A stretch of 64,000 nucleotides of DNA, taken from NCBI GenBank assembly GCA_052161645.1, contig CP197414.1; one strand, written 5' to 3'. The DNA comes from Laterigemmans sp052161645 (GTDB lineage: Bacteria; Planctomycetota; Planctomycetia; Pirellulales; Pirellulaceae). Each line of letters begins with the position of its first letter. Within the stretch, counting starts at the first letter, position 1. Under the pieces are notes generated by a model. It had not been told where the DNA came from, did no database searches, and worked only from the letters and a program-made list of their open reading frames with translations. Below, in pieces: positions 21,001 to 24,936 of this stretch. The translations under genes were made by a program, and so were the position numbers.

Positions 21001-21875
21001 GTGGCCAGCACGTTCAACCAACTTGACCGCAAAGCCGCATCGATTGGCATATCATTCTCAATCAGGCCGACGGCATATTCCAGCTCCCAATCACCGCCAA
21101 GACTTGCGTGCCCCGTCAAATCGGTACTGGCGGCCACATCGGCCCCAGTCAGCTCGGCCAAAGTATCCACCCACTGCTCGCCCTCCCAACCGGCAGCCAC
21201 ATCGCAGCCCCAAATCAGAAAGTCCGCGTCCGACTGCAGCGAATCGGCCCAACTGCCAATTAGCAATGATTGTGTGGTTAATGTTTGGCGATCGATCACG
21301 CCGTCGCCAAGCAAAATCTCACCACTTTGCCCGTGGGAGAAAATGTGAACTGCATCCAGCTGCACATCGCCCAATGATTTTATGGCTCGATCGATCGCGG
21401 CGATTCCATCTTCATCGCTGTCAACGATGACCACATACTCCGATTGCAAGCTGTCCAGCAATTGCTCGAGTTCGGCCACTCGCGAGTCGACAATGGTCAA
21501 CTCGATTGAATCAACGCTGTTTACGTCGATGCTGTCCAAGTCTGCTTCGAGTTCGTCGAATAAGGCAAACAGATCGTTAAATTCGCCGTCGGCAGCAGGG
21601 GTCGAGGAGGCGAGGAAATCCTCTGCCAACTGGTCGTTTGAAAAACCCTCCATTCCGTTGGTCGCTTGCTGAAGCTCTTCGGGCTCGACCCACGTGGCGC
21701 TCAGCATGATCCTCGGTTCGAGGTCGATCACCCTCAAGGGCTGACGTTGCCGCAGAGATGTCACTTCAGCGGGTTGTCCTGAATGGGACGATTGTTCAGA
21801 CGCTGCCGCGGAGTTCGCCGACAAGGAAGCACGCAAGCGAGCGGCTCGACGAATCACATAGTCGCGAAAATTCAT
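1..21875 (-). CDS. Giant multidomain VCBS-repeat surface protein (partial, C-terminus beyond window)
   Basis: One minus-strand frame is open from the ATG at 21873-21875 to the left edge, giving at least 7291 residues. I checked the frame at several points from end to end by translation. The N-terminus (MNFRDYVIRRAARLRASL) is basic. LEPRIMLSA lies at residues 52-60, matching the LEPR-XLL motif of large planctomycete proteins. A DUF4347-like domain spans about 125-285 and RTX-like glycine/aspartate repeats 482-507. A DUF642-like galactose-binding module lies near 520-610. LamG domains lie near 1213-1429 and 2193-2376, a C-type lectin-like domain near 1496-1635, a CBM60-like module near 2956-3069, with cadherin-like and dystroglycan-type modules between. 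Residues 3493 to the edge are VCBS repeats. The likely role is a secreted or surface adhesin. It starts 75 bp after the adaptor gene on the same strand. No Shine-Dalgarno is evident; an in-frame TGA upstream (21921-21923) limits the start. The function is inferred from domains only. Confidence 0.93.
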   Translation of the reverse strand, partial: MNFRDYVIRRAARLRASLSANSAAASEQSSHSGQPAEVTSLRQRQPLRVIDLEPRIMLSATWVEPEELQQATNGMEGFSNDQLAEDFLASSTPAADGEFNDLFALFDELEADLDSIDVNSVDSIELTIVDSRVAELEQLLDSLQSEYVVIVDSDEDGIAAIDRAIKSLGDVQLDAVHIFSHGQSGEILLGDGVIDRQTLTTQSLLIGSWADSLQSDADFLIWGCDVAAGWEGEQWVDTLAELTGADVAASTDLTGHASLGGDWELEYAVGLIENDMPIDAALRSSWLNVLATGDADQNVIEGTGGDDSHDGASAGDVVSGAGDLLGAAGDFNSVTSTTQSSFSGTSGAWAVTQNNVDFLENGYVGLVVPGGGRAVDLNGNAGFGGIETSLTTEVGRQYTVTFFMGSNGTSANSLTIAADGQSASIVNEIPYAATWTNMPWQAKSYTFTATDAATTLSFTSTSGTTNGGPLVSAVRVYETDAADGNDTLVGGSGADVLVGGGGDDALTGDVQSPSETNLLFNGSFEELDALPTPAAGGSSVAAAGSGNLTGWNVSGGAIDLHEANHNNFLTTDGDYNIDLNQSTISQTVAGLATGERLTFTFDARMENAGSGETLAIYWGGALVDTIDTSPNAWTTYSYNLIAGSGDGSNTLTLTDTEANISTRGTLLDNLRLERTADDSLIAGAGQDVMTGGASSDATRTLVAYENFETGASGWSNNITDDWVVDGGVAGQPTGTALSLGSLNNGAAAADNQTGIGYLLYSSESLATRFAANPVLSGNASNLVAVKFDPSSDTWYYDTNVGPKGGEVAVSMVAFDPRDSDILVAQLDYSNDTATSLEGTNSQIEGIQSGYASGDLVVTPNVWQGASNPGEFGLTGTSITPWDNSFAGTYGEFLGRFTGTDGVVEKTFTLSSGQDVAVIEFDMLRLDSWDNERFQVYIDDVLLIDTRFVFNDGARAISGELGGVKWTMEPLDKGLVNQGFSGLKDQQLRFQLVVENPNPSLKLGFATTLNQAVGDEALGIDNLRIETLHADGIVGDNIAGGDGKDLAIYQGRYGEYALLDNSDGTHTLMDSMRGRDGVDTLSSVEVLQFSDGYYTFASGEFTQSSPVYSVAENATGSAGVPLALNLDADTYDANDAGTLHIELGGLRAGTMLRDGVSTFVAATDNATADISGWDLGNLTIQTLSAGTDSLTLAVARTDAPFGNPLTDSDAFTVTTAPSMPTDLQTVGTAGGGLSINEDGGNDVYLSADDGHAILGGRTQFSFETRFKIDSVVGSETLLSYHATGGETRLVLNNDGTLGARIASGSTVVAAGIDYTAALADGQERTLSVTWSNSGDLSIYIDGKFVETVTGVGTSGAIAEHGALVFGQEQDAIESNFSAAQTFSGTLYEVRFFADIRTAGEIAASYRSDLPYNEAGMIANWRFDQLSSSGFVVDTVSGNNLTVKHVTEAGFTASEASLTFAANENALNSTVIGQVSGVDAERKARITSLLAADLSLRYSAETGSFYQLVNSSVNWNTALSAAVGNTLAGVAGNLVVIDSATENEIIHSMAAAHGGDVWIGAADQIVEGEWRWYEGGTAGDLFWSGADAGNVVNGEYQNWLVSEPSAGTADEDFGRLSHTDGLWFDTISSSTIGYVVEWNADDVLDATDALTYSIISQDFDGAFAIDVSTGELTVAERMLIDFENAQSHVLTIQVVDGTGAAYSQSFTIHVNDVVESRVFGETGTASLTDQFSTINLQHEYNNAIVILGPPSHNEGDNTVTQVGTISGSSFQARLREWQAFDGTHVAEEVGYMVVEQGLSTLDDGRVIQAGAVATDGTEQTWMRVTFDSAFSTAPLIFATAGSANDGLVYVQQVRNITTTGFDIQIKSDEDDAFLITAPESLYWVAMEAGSGTSGGQPYESGGFHTRKNTAAAEPWQPVTLSGNSDVSRVLIADLQTMNGRDAADVRYQNLTAGSVEMTLEEADDEGHNAHDFGYAVFEAGAINNRAPGDLGLSSSNVFENAFNGTLVGSVLVDDEANDIHTFTLLDDAGGRFVINASSGEITVANGSLLDYETATSHSVTVQVTDAAGNLYSETVTITLDDVGVEPTQTMPLSTQALNEDGSLLFNAASDNAITISDTLGSSDTPLQVFLSVDHGTLTLSQTTGLIIPSGANGSGFMVLQGNESDINAALEGLIYTPTADYNGSDSLTVTTSLGASLEGHYTFDGGNAVDHSAGTSNDGALENGASVVTDAHRGQVLALDGIDDGVRISPTISFTDQVTIGAWINFSNPIQAGELQTVVLLGNDVGIWVAADGTVYGNYRNASVSSWNNTSSDEVVIGTGWRHVAYSVNAAAQTQNLYIDGQLVASTNFTESIHQLGSDHVIGRNATPGQTHANGLIDDARIYSRALSADEIAALATDQSSSTGSVAIQVAPVNDAPVLDNAGFLSLDTITEDDTANLGNTVAEILASDNGVQRITDVDSGALAGIAVFATSSTHGSWQYDIGAGWTDVGTVSVGSSLLLRSTDSLRFVPDGQNGETASIIFAAWDQTSGSVGSKVDTSSFGGTTAFSDATDSAIITVTDVDDAPTITPIGATPQSATITITADDTYSLYVNGTLVGSDLNWPNIETYATTLQAGDVVAIEATDTGGSAAMIAAIDFANGARVVTGADWRISTTLEADWNTSAFNDAHWDHATTFGIRSSGPWGSISSDPDYENLETANWIWSADNSNDNQVYFRYVVSDSPAVQENASNGTTVGRVIGDDVDAGDTLTYSIVSQAFAGAFAINSTTGQVTVANSALLDYETATSHTVTIRATDIGGAFDDQVITIKLTDVNEAPVAFADSAIAVEAGGANNATVGTNPNGNVLSNDTDVDAGDVKTVVGVNAGVQASAAGSVSSSVTGSYGSITIAADGSYTYSVDNNNADVQSLRTAAETLDDVFTYTIEDSGGLSSTAQLTVTINGANDDPTDINIISINAIQNLLQFRMQADYGGEANALTPPRYRIYVDGVAVAEGVADWGDGNWETVSLRHAGAVPGSVWVEYFNDGGGGDDRNLRVDYIEVNGQRYEAESDDTVYRRTNGTTQAGQEIMPWDGRLEFSTSAAPTASSVYHVALPENVTWAAVATLDTVDHDATDTFTYTISDARFEVVSGQLRLKNGQSLNHEAEPMIELTVTSTDAAGAQISELFRLQVTDAAEHPNDLAMSNLAIAENSAAGTAVGALSVSDPDRLDRFTFNLSDDAGGLFTVDADGVVRVAAGAVLDHESQDQYSITADATDANGNSASRTFLISVTDTNEAPTVDAGLVSQVVNEDATFEYVFSANAFADEDMINGDELTFEATLADGSALPDWLLFTAETRKFSGIPRNANVGKVTVKVTARDKAGEEVSDTFDVDVLNTNDDPFLNQSIPDQTVNEDETFSFTFDGATFGDDDLIHGDTLEYTASLSDDSPLPTWLSFDQATRTFSGAPTNADVGTLNLKVTATDVLGSATPSTFQITISNTNDAPVADNGTGAAVEDGLAVAGTLNASDEDVGDSLGFALISGPAEGSVVVDSNGDYTFDPGSDFQNLAVGETRDVTFVYEATDAAGATSQATVTITVSGVNDGPVAQSGVNTAVEDGSVVTGQLTETDADTSDTHTYALISNTAEGSATVNADGSYSFNPGTDFQDLAFGETRDVTFVYEVTDNNNATSQATVTITVSGTNDGPVAQSGVNIAVEDGSVVTGQLAETDADTSDTHSYALISNTSEGFAAVNSDGSYTFDPGTDFQDLAAGETRDVTFVYEVTDNNNATSQATVTITVSGTNDGPVAQSGVNTAVEDGSVVTGQLTETDADTNDTHTYALITNTAEGTASVNPDGSYSFDPGAGFQDLAVGETRDVTFVYEVTDNNNATSQAAVTITVSGTNDGPVAQSGVNTAVEDGSVVTGQLTETDADTNDTHTYALITNTAEGSATVNSDGSYSFDPGTDFQDLAVGETRDVTFVYEVTDNNNATSQATVTITVSGTNDGPVAQTGVNTAVEDGSVVTGQLTETDADTSDTHTYALISNTAEGSATVNTDGSYSFDPGTDFQDLAVGETRDVTFVYEVTDNNNATSQATVTITVSGTNDGPVAQSGVNAAIEDGSVVTGQLTETDADTSDTHTYALISNTAEGSATVNADGSYSFNPGTDFQDLAVGETRDVTFVYEVTDSNNATSQATVTITVSGTNDGPVAQSGIKTAVEDGSVVTGQLTETDADTNDTHSYALISNTSEGSATVNADGSYSFNPGTDFQDLAVGETRDVTFVYEVTDNNNATSQATVTITVSGTNDGPVAQSGVNTAIEDGSVVTGQLTETDADTSDTHTYALISNTAEGSATVNADGSYSFNPGTDFQDLAFGETRDVTFVYEVTDNNNATSQATVTITVSGTNDGPVAQSGVNIAVEDGSVVTGQLAETDADTSDTHSYALISNTSEGFAAVNSDGSYTFDPGTDFQDLAAGETRDVTFVYEVTDNNNAISQATVTITVSGTNDGPVAQSGVNTAVEDGSVVTGQLTETDADTNDTHTYALISNTFEGSATVNADGSYSFNPGTDFQDLAVGETRDVTFVYEVTDNNNATSQATVTITVSGTNDGPVAQSGVNAAIEDGSVVTGQLTETDADTSDTHTYALISNTAEGSATVNADGFYSFNPGTDFQDLAVGETRDVTFVYEVTDNNNATSQATVTITVSGTNDGPVAQSGVNTAVEDGSVVTGQLTEIDADTSDTHTYALISNTAEGSATVNADGSYSFDPGSDFQDLAVGETRDVTFVYEVTDNNYATSQATVTITVSGTNDGPVAQSGVNTAVEDSSVVTGQLTETDADTNDTHTYALITNTAEGSATVNSDGSYSFDPGTDFQDLAVGETRDVTFVYEVTDNNNASSQATVTITVSGTNDGPVAQSGVNTSVEDGSVVTGQLTESDADTSDTHTYALVSNTSEGSATVNPDGSYSFDPGADFQDLAVGEIRDVTFVYEVTDNNNATSQATVTITVSGTNDGPAAQSGVNTAVEDGSVVTGQLTKTDADTSDTHTYALISNTAEGSATVNTDGSYSFDPGTDFQDLAVGETRDVTFVYEVTDNNNATSQATVTIAVSGTNDGPVAQAGVNTAVEDGSIVTGQLTETDADTSDIHTYALITNTTEGSATVNSDGSYSFDPGSDFQDLAVGETRDVTFVYEVTDNNNATSQATVTITVSGTNDGPVAQSGVNTAVEDGSAVTGQLTETDADTSDTHTYALISNTAEGSATVNADGSYSFNPGTDFQDLAFGETRDVTFVYEVTDNNNATSQATVTITVSGTNDGPVAQSGVNTAVEDGSVVTGQLIETDADTSDTHTYALIANTAEGSATVNPDGSYTFDPGTDFQDLAVGETRDVTFVYEVTDNNNATSQATVTITISGTNDGPVAQSGVSTAVEDGTVVTGQLTETDADTSDTHAYALISNTSEGSATVNADGSYTFDPGADFQDLAVGETRDVTFVYEVTDNNNATSQATVTITVSGTNDGPVAQSGVNTAIEDGSVVTGQLAETDADTSDTHTYALVSNTSEGIAAVNLDGSYTFDPGTDFQDLAVGETRDVTFVYEVTDNNNATSQATVTITVSGTNDGPVAQSGVNIAVEDGAVVSGQLTETDADTSDTHTYALISNTSEGSVTVNTDGSYSFDPGTDFQDLAVGETRDVTFVYEVTDNYNATSQATVTITVSGTNDGPVAQAGVNSAVEDGSVVTGQLTEADADTSDTHTYALISNTSEGSVTVNTDGSYSFDPGTDFQDLAVGETRDVTFVYEVTDNYNATSQATVTITVSGTNDGPFAQSEVNMAIEDGSVVTGQLTGTDADTSDTHSYALISNTEEGSATVNADGSYSFDPGADFQDLAVGETRDVTFVYEVTDNNNASSQATVTITVSGTNDGPVAQSGVNAAIEEGSVVTGQLTETDADTSDTHTYALISNTAEGSAAVNSDGSYTFDPGTDFQDLAIGETRDVTFVYEVTDNNNATSQATVTITVSGTNDGPVAQSGVNAAIEDGSVVTGQLTETDADTSDTHTYALITNTAEGTASVNFDGSYSFDPGADFQELAVGETRDVTFVYEVTDNNNATSQATVTITVSGTNDGPVAQSGVNMAIEDGSALTGQLSETDADTSNTHTYALITNTAEGAATVNADGSYSFDPGADFQDLAVGETRDVTFVYEVTDNNNATSQATVTITVSGSNDGPVAQSGVNTAVEDGSVVSGQLTETDADTSDTHTYALITNTAEGSATVSPDGSYSFDPGADFQDLAVGETRDVTFVYEVTDNNNATSQATVTITVSGTNDGPVAQSGVNTAVEDGSVVTGQLTETDADTSNTHTYALITNTAEGAATVNADGSYSFDPGADFQDLAVGETRDVTFVYEVTDNNNATSQATVTITVSGSNDGPVAQSGVNTAVEDGSVVSGQLTETDADTSDTHTYALITNTAEGSATVSPDGSYSFDPGADFQDLAVGETRDVTFVYEVTDNNNATSQATVTITVSGTNDGPVAQSGVNTAVEDGSVVTGQLTETDADTSNTHTYALITNTAEGAATVNADGSYSFDPGADFQDLAVGETRDVTFVYEVTDNNNATSQATVTITVSGSNDGPVAQSGVNTAVEDGSVVSGQLTETDADTSDTHTYALITNTAEGSATVSPDGSYSFDPGADFQDLAVGETRDVTFVYEVTDNNNATSQATVTITVSGTNDGPVAQSGVNTAVEDGSVVTGQLTETDADTSDTHTYALIANTAEGTATVNADGSYSFDPGADFQDLAVGETRDVSFVYEVTDNNNATSQATVTITVSGSNDGPVAQSGVNTGVEDGSVVTGQLTETDADTSDTHTYALIANTAEGTATVNADGSYSFDPGNDFQDLAVGETRDVTFVYEVTDNNNATSQATVTITVSGSNDGPVAQSGVNTAVEDGSVVTGQLTETDADTSDTHTYALIANTAEGTATVNADGSYSFDPGADFQDLAVGETRDVSFVYEVTDNNNATSQATVTITVSGTNDGPVAQSGVNTAVEDGSVVTGQLTETDVDTSDTHTYALITNTAEGTATVNADGSYSFDPGNDFQDLAVGETRDVTFVYEVTDNNNATSQATVTITVSGTNDGPVAQTRVNTAVEDGSVVTGQLTETDADISDTHTYALITNTAEGSATVNSAGSYLFNPGSDFQDLAVGETRDVSFVYEVTDNNNATSQATVTITVSGSNDGPVAQSGVNTAVEDGSVVTGQLTETDADTGDTHTYALISNTVEGLAIVNTNGSYSFNPGSDFQDLAVGETRDVTFVYEVTDNNNATSQATVTITVFGTNDGPVAQSGVNTAVEDGS
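1921..3585 (-). repeat. Higher-order 600-bp (two-domain) tandem duplication inside the VCBS array
   Basis: Copies at 1921-2520 and 2521-3120 differ at only about four positions by eye, and a third partial copy runs from 3121 to about 3585. Neighbouring 300-bp units differ from each other far more. The pattern indicates recent tandem expansion in steps of two VCBS domains. Confidence 0.9.
8401..9016 (-). repeat. VCBS block duplicated 2100 bp away (copy 1)
   Basis: This 616-bp stretch matches 10501-11116 with only about three mismatches by eye, at an offset of exactly seven repeat units. Flanking units diverge quickly on both sides, as expected for gene conversion or segmental duplication within the array. 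Confidence 0.85.
10501..11116 (-). repeat. VCBS block duplicated 2100 bp away (copy 2)
   Basis: This is the near-identical partner of 8401-9016. A sub-block of about 170 bp starting at 10921 also recurs nearly unchanged near 6121, 7951, 8821 and 9481. Confidence 0.85.
12670..13010 (-). other. CBM60-like carbohydrate-binding module within the giant protein
   Basis: At residues of about 2956-3069 the frame encodes RYRIYVDGVAVAEGVADWG, then a segment ending DDRNLRVDYIEVNGQRYEAE. The acidic DDRN-L-VDYI pattern resembles calcium-dependent xylan-binding modules of the CBM60 (formerly xylan-binding) family. The ligand is unknown and the assignment rests on motif resemblance only. Confidence 0.55.
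14750..15300 (-). other. LamG/concanavalin-like domain within the giant protein (second)
   Basis: Residues of about 2193-2376 contain GHYTFDGGNAVDHSAGTSND, VTIGAWINF, WRHVAYSVN, NLYIDGQLVAST and GLIDDARIYSRALSADEI. This is the usual strand order of LamG-like jellyroll (Laminin_G_3) domains, which often bind sugars or matrix components. Confidence 0.8.
16971..17390 (-). other. C-type lectin-like domain within the giant protein
   Basis: Residues of about 1496-1635 contain NWNTALSAA, GNLVVIDSATENEII, GGDVWIGAAD, EGEWRWYEG, GEYQNWLVSEPS, then W-FDTISSSTIGYVVEW. This matches the C-type lectin layout: a helix with 'A.....G.LV.I.s..E', a WIG strand, and a terminal W-D-...-VVEW. Cysteines are absent, which is common in bacterial members. 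Confidence 0.75.
17590..18240 (-). other. LamG/concanavalin-like domain within the giant protein (first)
   Basis: Residues of about 1213-1429 contain FSFETRFKID, RTLSVTWSNSGDLSIYIDGK, ALVFGQEQDA, GTLYEVRFFADIRTAGEI and NWRFDQ. This is a typical LamG-like jellyroll pattern. The segment just N-terminal to it (18600-18800) has RTX-adjacent motifs such as GGDGKDLAIYQGRYGEYAL and VEVLQFSDG. Confidence 0.75.
20355..20432 (-). other. RTX-like glycine/aspartate nonapeptide repeats within the giant protein
   Basis: The frame encodes GNDTLVGGSGADVLVGG followed by GGDDALTGD at residues of about 482-507, matching hemolysin-type calcium-binding GGxGxDxLx repeats. These are common in proteins exported by type I systems. 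Here they are near the N-terminus rather than the C-terminus. Confidence 0.8.
21010..21500 (-). other. DUF4347-like domain at the N-terminus of the giant protein
   Basis: Residues of about 125-288 contain ELTIVDSRVAELEQLLDSL, VDSDEDGIAAIDRAI, DAVHIFSHGQSGEILLGD, DADFLIWGCDVAAG and GADVAASTDLTG. The VHIFSHG and GCDVA motifs with the following ADVAAS are hallmarks of DUF4347, found near the N-terminus of many giant repeat proteins. The histidine and cysteine spacing recalls caspase/gingipain-like folds, but no activity is shown. Confidence 0.8.
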
Positions 21876-21949
21876 GAGGCTGCCTAACAGTGGGGCTTTT
21901 TGCAATCTTAAAATGCACTGTCACGACAGACCGTGGTAACTGCAGCTTC

Positions 21950-22822
21950 CTAGGGCGAGGACAGCTTAGAGACCGCGACTGTCCGAGAGTGAGAGGCCGG
22001 CGATAATTCGCTCGGCGGCAGAACAAGGAAACCAGCAGGCAACTCGCCATTGCTGTTATCTATTTCGAACACGCAACGTACGGTCATTGACCCTGCGTCG
22101 AGCACCGGATCAATACTGGTGAGCGTGGCGGTGACGTCGCGTTCAACGGGTGTTTGGCCACGCAGTGGATATGACTTTCCCAGCTTAAGACGATCGTATT
22201 TTGACAGGGGAATCTGCAACTCGACCGTCAAGCGATCTAAATTGACAATTCGCATCAGCTCGGTAGTCGCCTCCGGCTGTGCGCCACTTTTGACCCGCAC
22301 GCGGCTGACGATCCCAGCAATTGGCGAGGAAATGGTCAACCGGGAAAGCTTGATCCTCTCCAGCTCGACGCGCTCTTTTACGTGTGCCAATTCTTCCTCG
22401 GCACTCTGTAGCGCGGCTTGTGCTTTTCGCAGGGCGTTACGAGCCGCGTCGATATCGTTTTGGGGTAACCGATGGTGTTGATCGACGGCGAGCAAACGAT
22501 TCAATACTTGCTCGGTATGCTCAACGTCCGCTGTGGCAAACGCCAACTGCCCACGCTGGTTCATCTCAGTAGTCAAAACTTGCAGAGCAGCTTTGGCGAG
22601 ATCATCCTCAAATTGCACCAATGCTTGCCCTGCTTCGACCCAAACTCCATCCTCGACCAAAACCTGCTTGACGCGCTCGGTGGTCGTCGCACGAATAACG
22701 ACGGATGCTTTGGGGGTGACCAAACCGGGCAACTCGCCGCGCACGCTGTCCGCTGCCGCGACGAAGCTCGGTTGCAAGCTTGTCAAGATTAGGAAGAACG
22801 ATAAAAGCAGGAAGCGCAGCAT
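21950..22822 (-). CDS. HlyD/RND-type periplasmic adaptor (membrane fusion protein)
   Basis: The 290-residue product begins with a signal peptide (MLRFLLLSFFLILTSLQPSF-VAAA). It has a biotinyl/lipoyl-like half-motif (VEAGQALVQFEDDLAKAAL), a long alpha-hairpin with heptad-rich sequence (residues of about 70-160), the returning lipoyl half (LTISSPIAGIVSRVRVKSG) and a beta-barrel region. This is the layout of periplasmic adaptors that link an inner-membrane pump to a TolC channel. It is somewhat short for the family. I chose the ATG at 22822 because the signal peptide starts there; the open frame extends further upstream but that segment lacks adaptor features. It is followed after 75 bp by the giant repeat protein and is divergent from a TolC-family gene, so the three probably form an export locus. 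Confidence 0.85.
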   Translation of the reverse strand: MLRFLLLSFFLILTSLQPSFVAAADSVRGELPGLVTPKASVVIRATTTERVKQVLVEDGVWVEAGQALVQFEDDLAKAALQVLTTEMNQRGQLAFATADVEHTEQVLNRLLAVDQHHRLPQNDIDAARNALRKAQAALQSAEEELAHVKERVELERIKLSRLTISSPIAGIVSRVRVKSGAQPEATTELMRIVNLDRLTVELQIPLSKYDRLKLGKSYPLRGQTPVERDVTATLTSIDPVLDAGSMTVRCVFEIDNSNGELPAGFLVLPPSELSPASHSRTVAVSKLSSP

Positions 22823-23250
22823 GTTATAAACGTGTGCCAGCTCGTGGTAGGTTGGAGCTTCCGCAGTAGTGCACAGAAACGGAAGGGCCCTAAAACATAA
22901 GTCGCCAAACTCGCCCGGGGGTTGTATTGATATGACAAAGGGGACGCTTGGCAGCACCATTTGGTTATCTGAAGCGGTCATTCGCATACCGCGGGAAAAC
23001 GCAGTTGTCCTAATTATTCCCGTCGCCCAGAGGGTCTGAGACTTCGCCAACCGGCAGCGTCTTGAGTAATGATCATGGTCGCTAGGTTTAATCGGAGAAA
23101 TCGCTACACACTCGCACGCCCAGCGATTGATCCTGAACTCGGCGGCTAATCCCTAAATACGAATTCGTGCATTTGCCGAACCCAAGGGATGCGTAGGGTT
23201 CTAGCGCGGAACCACAACAACCAATGTTAGACTTCTAGGAATAAGCCATC
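22823..23250. promoter_or_regulatory. Divergent intergenic region between adaptor and TolC-like genes
   Basis: This 428-bp gap separates two divergently transcribed genes and should hold promoters for both. I see no convincing RNA gene, operator repeat or coding frame in it; no specific -35/-10 pair is claimed. Confidence 0.4.
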
Positions 23251-24891
23251 ATGAAGAGGGGTCGAAATTGTAGTCCGATCCCCTCTTGGCTAGCAGCCGG
23301 ACCCTTTCTTTTCATGCTGGCGGTTGGCTGCGCATCGGATCGCCATCCCAGCCCAAAGTTTAACGTCATTGAATTGCCGCTGGACTCCGCAGTGCCGCCC
23401 CACGCAGTGTCACCCGACGCAGTGCCGGAACCGATTAGCCAAGCCTCCCTCGAACCTCCGCGGGCAGAGCCACGATCAGAATCTACCCCGCACTCCGCCA
23501 GGGATGAGGTCTCACATGGAAGCCAACGGAACCAACTTTCCAGCTCGCGGAGCTCGCCGCCGTCGAGCAGTCTGCCGGTGCCAAAAGCCACGGTGACGTC
23601 AGAACTCCGCCTCGTCGACAATGATCCGGTGAGCTGGTGGGAATCGCTCGCCGATCCACAGCTAACCAGCTTGATTGCCGAAACCTTGGCGGCCAATCCG
23701 AATGCGGCTCAAGCTGCCGCGCGATTCGCCGAGAACCAATCGCTGCTAATGCGCTCGAAAGCCGAAATGCTTCCGCGGGTTGGTTCCACAATGCAGTTTG
23801 ATCGTCGTCAATTCAGCCAAAACGGCAACGCCTTCGTCCAGCAATCTTCTTCGACGACCGGTTTCGATTTTTACTCCAATGGACTGCAAAGCAGCTGGGA
23901 GCTTGATCTCTGGGGGCAATTAGCCCAACGGCAATCCGCCGCGCGAGCGGAGCTGCAAGCCGCTGGTTTTGATATTCAAGACATTAACGTCAGTTTAACC
24001 GCGGAAGTCGTGCGGGCCTTTGTGGAACTGTGTCTGACAAATGCTCAAATTCAAATTGCCCAAGCCAACGCCGACGTCATGCAAGAGGCCAGGGATATCG
24101 CGAACATTCGTCGCCAGAGTGGCAGCGCGGGGGAACTGGATGAGAAACTGGCTTCCTCACAATACCGGTTGACCATCGCCGAAATGCCCCAATTGCAACT
24201 CCAACGGCAACAAACCATTAACCGCTTGAACGCGCTCCGCGGTCAAACGAACACTCGGGGCGATTTTGAACTCACCGAGATTTCGCGAACGTTATCAATT
24301 CCTCCTGTGCGATCTCCGCAACTTGGCAACCTGACCGCTTCCAGACCCGACATCCGAGCGACGCAGAGTCGTTTGCAAGCCGCCGCGGCCAGGATTGGGA
24401 TTAGCAAAAAAGAGTACCTGCCAAAAGTCCGTCTGCAGGCGAACGTTTCTGTCGAGTCACGTGAAGCGGACGCGTTGTGGGGTGACGACAGCGTGGCTTA
24501 CGGGGTGGGGCCATTAGTCCAGTGGGAACTGCTCGACTTTGGCCGACGACGAGCCGACTTGCGATTGGCCGAGGCTCGCTACCGAAATGCAAAAGCCGAA
24601 TACCTCGAAGTCTTGGTCCGCGCCAACGAAGAAGTCAACAACGCGTTAGCTGGCATCGAATTGCAAGCCGAGCGCATGCGGTTGCTGTCGGAAGCCGTCG
24701 CCGACGCCCGCGCCATCACCGACATGGCCCTGCTGGAGTATCGAGAGGGACTCGGCAACTTCCAAAATGTACTCGATGCCCAACGCCAAAGATTGAGCAT
24801 CGAAGCCCAAGCGGCCACCGCCAACGCGGCAACTTGGCTGGCCTATGTACAGTTCTATCGGGCCACCGGGGGCGCTACGGTTTACTGGTGA
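23251..24891 (+). CDS. TolC/NodT-family outer-membrane efflux lipoprotein
   Basis: The 546-residue product has a lipoprotein signal (FLFMLAVGC, lipobox Cys about residue 27). A Pro/Ser-rich linker of about 90 residues follows, then the outer-membrane-factor domain, which starts with WWESLADPQLTSLIAETLAANPN. Later motifs include SWELDLWGQL, ASRPDIRATQSRLQAAAARIGISKKEYLPKV (shown in two overlapping parts of the OMF repeat) and WELLDFGRRRADLRLAEARY. The duplicated alpha-helical barrel pattern is that of TolC/NodT channels. It is divergent from the adaptor and giant adhesin genes and could supply the outer-membrane exit for either a drug/ion pump or the adhesin. The long low-complexity linker after the lipobox is unusual. 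Confidence 0.92.
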   Translation: MKRGRNCSPIPSWLAAGPFLFMLAVGCASDRHPSPKFNVIELPLDSAVPPHAVSPDAVPEPISQASLEPPRAEPRSESTPHSARDEVSHGSQRNQLSSSRSSPPSSSLPVPKATVTSELRLVDNDPVSWWESLADPQLTSLIAETLAANPNAAQAAARFAENQSLLMRSKAEMLPRVGSTMQFDRRQFSQNGNAFVQQSSSTTGFDFYSNGLQSSWELDLWGQLAQRQSAARAELQAAGFDIQDINVSLTAEVVRAFVELCLTNAQIQIAQANADVMQEARDIANIRRQSGSAGELDEKLASSQYRLTIAEMPQLQLQRQQTINRLNALRGQTNTRGDFELTEISRTLSIPPVRSPQLGNLTASRPDIRATQSRLQAAAARIGISKKEYLPKVRLQANVSVESREADALWGDDSVAYGVGPLVQWELLDFGRRRADLRLAEARYRNAKAEYLEVLVRANEEVNNALAGIELQAERMRLLSEAVADARAITDMALLEYREGLGNFQNVLDAQRQRLSIEAQAATANAATWLAYVQFYRATGGATVYW

Positions 24892-24936
24892 ATTGAGTCC
24901 GGCTGCCACAAGTCGTCGCCCCACACAGTGAGGAAG

